7,613 nt of DNA from Roseomonas sp. (GTDB taxonomy: Bacteria > Pseudomonadota > Alphaproteobacteria > Acetobacterales > Acetobacteraceae): assembly GCA_020249415.1 (NCBI GenBank), contig JADCFR010000254.1, positions 1 through 7,613 on the forward strand, read 5' to 3'. The position numbers and the translations under genes were made by a program. Below the pieces are notes generated by a model, which saw only the letters and a list, made by a program, of their open reading frames with translations, was not told the DNA's origin and did no database searches. Within the stretch, counting starts at the first letter, position 1. Each line of letters starts with the position of its first letter. Positions 5,342 to 7,613 of this stretch are shown one piece after another.

Positions 5342-6246
5342 TCCGCCGCCTTGCCTTGGCATTTTGTGTTGTTGCTGGCCTTGCCTCGGCGCAAATGGCT
5401 GAGCTCAACCAGGGCGGCCCCATCGAGGTCACGGCGCGGGATGGCATTGAATGGCGCCAGAATGATCAGTTGGTGATCGCGCGCGGTGCGGCGCGGGCGG
5501 TGCGCGGCGGTGTCACGATTGATGCTGACCTGCTGCTGGCACGCTATCGCCCGCGTGGTGGCGCACCGGCTGAAGCGCGCCCTGCAAGTGAAGGCCCCGG
5601 TGGCGCCAGTGAGATTTGGCGCCTGGAAGCCGAAGGCAATGTCGTAATCACCACGGCAACCGACCGTGCCGAGGGTGATCGTGCGATTTACGATCTGGAT
5701 CAGGCGGTGATGGTGCTGACCGGGCGCAATCTGCGCCTTAGCTCGCCCGATAATGTGCTGACCGCGCGGGACAGTGTGGAATATTGGCCGCAAAGGCGGA
5801 TGGCAGTAGCGCGCGGCGATGCGGTGGTGGTGACCAAGGATGACAAGCGCGTGCGCGCTGATGTGCTGGTGGCCTATTTCAAGGAGGCGCCAACCGAAGC
5901 CGGCAACGCACCGCGCCCTCAGCCTGCGCGTGGTGCGGGTGAAGGCACGCCGGGGGAAGGCAGCAATCTGGACAAGGTGGAGGCCTATGGCCGGGTCGAA
6001 ATCCGCACGCCAGAAGAAGTGGTGCGCGGGGATAGTGGTGTCTATACGCCGCCCAATGGGCTGGCGCGGCTGCTTGGCAATGTGCGGATTGTGCGCGGTG
6101 ACAATACGCTGACCGGGCAGGAAGCCATTGTGAATATGAACACGGGCATTTCGCGGCTTATTGCAACGCCCGGTGAACGCGTGCGCGGCCTGATCGTGCC
6201 CGGTGAGGGCCAGAACCTTCCCGCCCCAGGGGCGCCGCCACGATGA
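5338..6246 (+). CDS. lptA: LptA/OstA family periplasmic LPS-bridge protein
   Basis: LptA forms the periplasmic bridge that carries LPS from LptC to LptD in the outer membrane. A Sec signal peptide is clear: MIRR, then a hydrophobic stretch, then A-S-A before Q19. The mature part has the OstA beta-jellyroll repeat pattern in three blocks: residues 28-70 ([16 protein letters not shown]), 97-181 (AEGNVVITT, then VARGDAVV) and 214-275 ([19 protein letters not shown]). The blocks are joined by two proline/glycine/alanine-rich linkers at about 72-92 and 184-210. At 302 residues it is much longer than E. coli LptA (185), and the linkers account for much of the excess. The ATG overlaps the lptC stop as ATGA, and the gene's own stop overlaps the lptB start. 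Confidence 0.9.
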   Translation: MIRRLALAFCVVAGLASAQMAELNQGGPIEVTARDGIEWRQNDQLVIARGAARAVRGGVTIDADLLLARYRPRGGAPAEARPASEGPGGASEIWRLEAEGNVVITTATDRAEGDRAIYDLDQAVMVLTGRNLRLSSPDNVLTARDSVEYWPQRRMAVARGDAVVVTKDDKRVRADVLVAYFKEAPTEAGNAPRPQPARGAGEGTPGEGSNLDKVEAYGRVEIRTPEEVVRGDSGVYTPPNGLARLLGNVRIVRGDNTLTGQEAIVNMNTGISRLIATPGERVRGLIVPGEGQNLPAPGAPPR

Positions 6247-7001
6247 ATGATACGCCTCAGATGAAGGTGGTTCCAGGTTCCGGCGGGCTTTACGCTTCCG
6301 GCCTTGGCAAGCGCTACAAGAAGCGACCTGTGGTGCGCAATGTTTCCCTGTCATTGCAGCGCGGCGAAGCAGTTGGGCTGCTCGGCCCGAATGGTGCCGG
6401 CAAGACAACGACGTTTTACATGATTACTGGCCTCGTGCAGCCCGATGAGGGGCGCGTGATGATGGATGGGCATGATGTCACCATGCTGCCCATGTATCGC
6501 CGCGCGCGGCTTGGGCTTGGCTATCTGCCCCAGGAAGCGAGCATCTTTCGTGGCCTGACGGTGGAACAGAATATCCGCGCCGCTTTGGAAGTGGTGGAGC
6601 CGGAAGCTGATCGCCGCGCAGCGATGCTGGATGAATTGCTGGCGGAATTCGGTATTGCGCATTTGCGCCGCGCCCCCGCGCTGGCGCTTTCCGGTGGTGA
6701 ACGGCGGCGCTGTGAAATCGCCCGCGCGCTCGCCACGCATCCTTCCTATATCCTGTTGGACGAACCTCTGGCCGGTATTGATCCCATCGCGGTTGGCGAA
6801 ATCCGCGATCTGGTCAAGCATTTGAAGGATCGCGGCATTGGTGTGCTGATCACCGACCATAATGTGCGCGAAACGCTCGAAATCATTGACCGCGCCTATA
6901 TCCTGCATGATGGCAAGGTGCTCATGGAAGGCAATCCGCAGGAAATCGTGGCGAATGAGGATGTGCGCCGCGTCTATCTTGGCGAAAAATTCAGCCTCTA
7001 G
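6243..7001 (+). CDS. lptB: LptB, ATPase of the LPS export ABC transporter
   Basis: LptB dimers in the cytoplasm power LPS extraction by LptFG. The 252-residue protein has all ABC ATPase motifs: Walker [10 protein letters not shown] (48-56), Q-loop Q97 in YLPQEASIF, signature LSGGE (149-153), Walker B LLDEP (171-175, catalytic E174) and the switch histidine H206 in ITDHNVRE. The phrases [17 protein letters not shown] and [12 protein letters not shown] are strongly characteristic of LptB among ABC ATPases. Length is close to E. coli LptB (241), with about ten extra N-terminal residues. The ATG overlaps the lptA stop by four bases, indicating coupled translation. lptF and lptG are not in the window. 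Confidence 0.97.
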   Translation: MNDTPQMKVVPGSGGLYASGLGKRYKKRPVVRNVSLSLQRGEAVGLLGPNGAGKTTTFYMITGLVQPDEGRVMMDGHDVTMLPMYRRARLGLGYLPQEASIFRGLTVEQNIRAALEVVEPEADRRAAMLDELLAEFGIAHLRRAPALALSGGERRRCEIARALATHPSYILLDEPLAGIDPIAVGEIRDLVKHLKDRGIGVLITDHNVRETLEIIDRAYILHDGKVLMEGNPQEIVANEDVRRVYLGEKFSL

Positions 7002-7062
7002 AATGACTATGGCGTTATATGTTCCCCACCTTCCCCCGCGTCGTTGAAATTGAGCAAGGCTG

Positions 7063-7613
7063 ATGGCGCTCGGCCCGCGTCTTGATCTGAGGCAATCGCA
7101 GCAGCTGGTGATGACACCGCAGCTGCGCCAGGCGATCAAGCTGCTGCAATCCGCCAATCTGGAAGTCTCGGCCTTTGTTGAGGAAGAGCTTGAACGCAAC
7201 CCGCTGCTGGAACGCGATGAACGCCCCATCGCCGGGCCGGATGCCGGGCGCAGTACTGATCCCTTGCCGGCTGCGCCTGAACCTGCCGATGCCGCCAGCG
7301 CGGCTGCTTCGGATGCACTGCCTTCGGAGAACGCTGCGCCGCTGGATGCCGAATGGGATAATGTTTACGACAATGGCCTGCCGCCGATTGGCCGCGGCGG
7401 GCGAAGCGATTTTGAGGATGATCTTTCCGGCATAGACGCCATGGAAGCGCCGGAACGGTCCTTGCGTGATCATCTGGCAGAACAGATCAGGCTGAACTTC
7501 ACCGCGCCGCAGGAACGGCTGATTGCCGGCAATCTTTTGGCGCTGGTGGATCAGGCGGGGCGCTTGCATGCGCGCGCGCAGGTGATTGCCGAGGCGCTTG
7601 GCTGCGAAGAAGC
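7063..7613 (+). CDS. rpoN: RNA polymerase sigma-54 factor, N-terminal part (cut by window edge)
   Basis: The reading frame is open from ATG 7063 to the window edge (183 residues). Residues 1-50 are the glutamine- and leucine-rich region I (LDLRQSQQLVMTPQLRQAIK, then EEELERNPLLE), which contacts activators and silences the polymerase. Residues 51-126 are an acidic, low-complexity region II. From M127 (MEAPERSLRDHLAEQI) the core-binding domain begins. Sigma-54 directs enhancer-dependent transcription, for example of nitrogen genes. The lptB-rpoN order is conserved in many proteobacteria. The 61-base gap after lptB holds only a weak AAGG (7056-7059) before the ATG and no evident promoter, so co-transcription with the lpt genes is likely. 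Confidence 0.96.
   Translation, partial: MALGPRLDLRQSQQLVMTPQLRQAIKLLQSANLEVSAFVEEELERNPLLERDERPIAGPDAGRSTDPLPAAPEPADAASAAASDALPSENAAPLDAEWDNVYDNGLPPIGRGGRSDFEDDLSGIDAMEAPERSLRDHLAEQIRLNFTAPQERLIAGNLLALVDQAGRLHARAQVIAEALGCEE

Noticed and set aside
5275..6408. Minus-strand open frame of 377 residues opposite lptA
   Set aside because: Shadow frame; lptA on the plus strand has a signal peptide, OstA repeats and coupled overlaps.

Overview
The window looks like a chromosomal segment of a GC-rich alphaproteobacterium, most likely Rhodospirillales/Acetobacteraceae. This rests on the lptC-lptA-lptB-rpoN gene order, the protein sequences and the GC-rich palindromic intergenic repeats; no marker gene fixes the genus. 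Two parts stand out: an accessory left third (about 263-2757) carrying a small stand-alone CRISPR locus, and a conserved housekeeping block (2830-7613).

Left part. The first 262 bases hold the 5' end of an ABC-F ATPase gene on the minus strand. Next comes a GC-rich palindromic repeat (element A) that abuts and truncates the remnant of an XRE/HigA-like antitoxin gene. A promoter-like pair then precedes a 564-residue TnpB/Cas12-type RuvC nuclease. Its RuvC triad and four-cysteine zinc ribbon are intact. Its stop codon lies inside the first repeat of a CRISPR array of five 36-nt repeats and four 29-30-nt spacers. The last ~270 bases of the reading frame contain tetraloop hairpins (one cUUCGg, two GCAA) and a segment complementary to the CRISPR repeat. 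This suggests that a tracrRNA/omegaRNA-like guide scaffold is encoded within, or in place of, the C-terminal coding sequence. No cas1, cas2 or cas4 is present. A second, inverted copy of the palindromic element (element B) closes the locus.

Right part. A tRNA-Leu(CAG) with its own promoter-like sequence is followed by an RNase D-type exonuclease gene and then kdsD, lptC, lptA, lptB and rpoN, all on the plus strand. kdsD/lptC, lptC/lptA and lptA/lptB overlap by 4 bases, indicating one translationally coupled operon. KdsD makes arabinose-5-phosphate for the Kdo sugar of LPS. LptC, LptA and LptB are the bitopic, periplasmic and ATPase parts of the LPS export machine. rpoN (sigma-54) runs off the right edge.

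The main result is the compact type V CRISPR locus, whose guide-RNA-like region overlaps the effector reading frame much as omegaRNA overlaps tnpB. The structural calls come from reading the sequence by eye; no folding, database or expression data were available.
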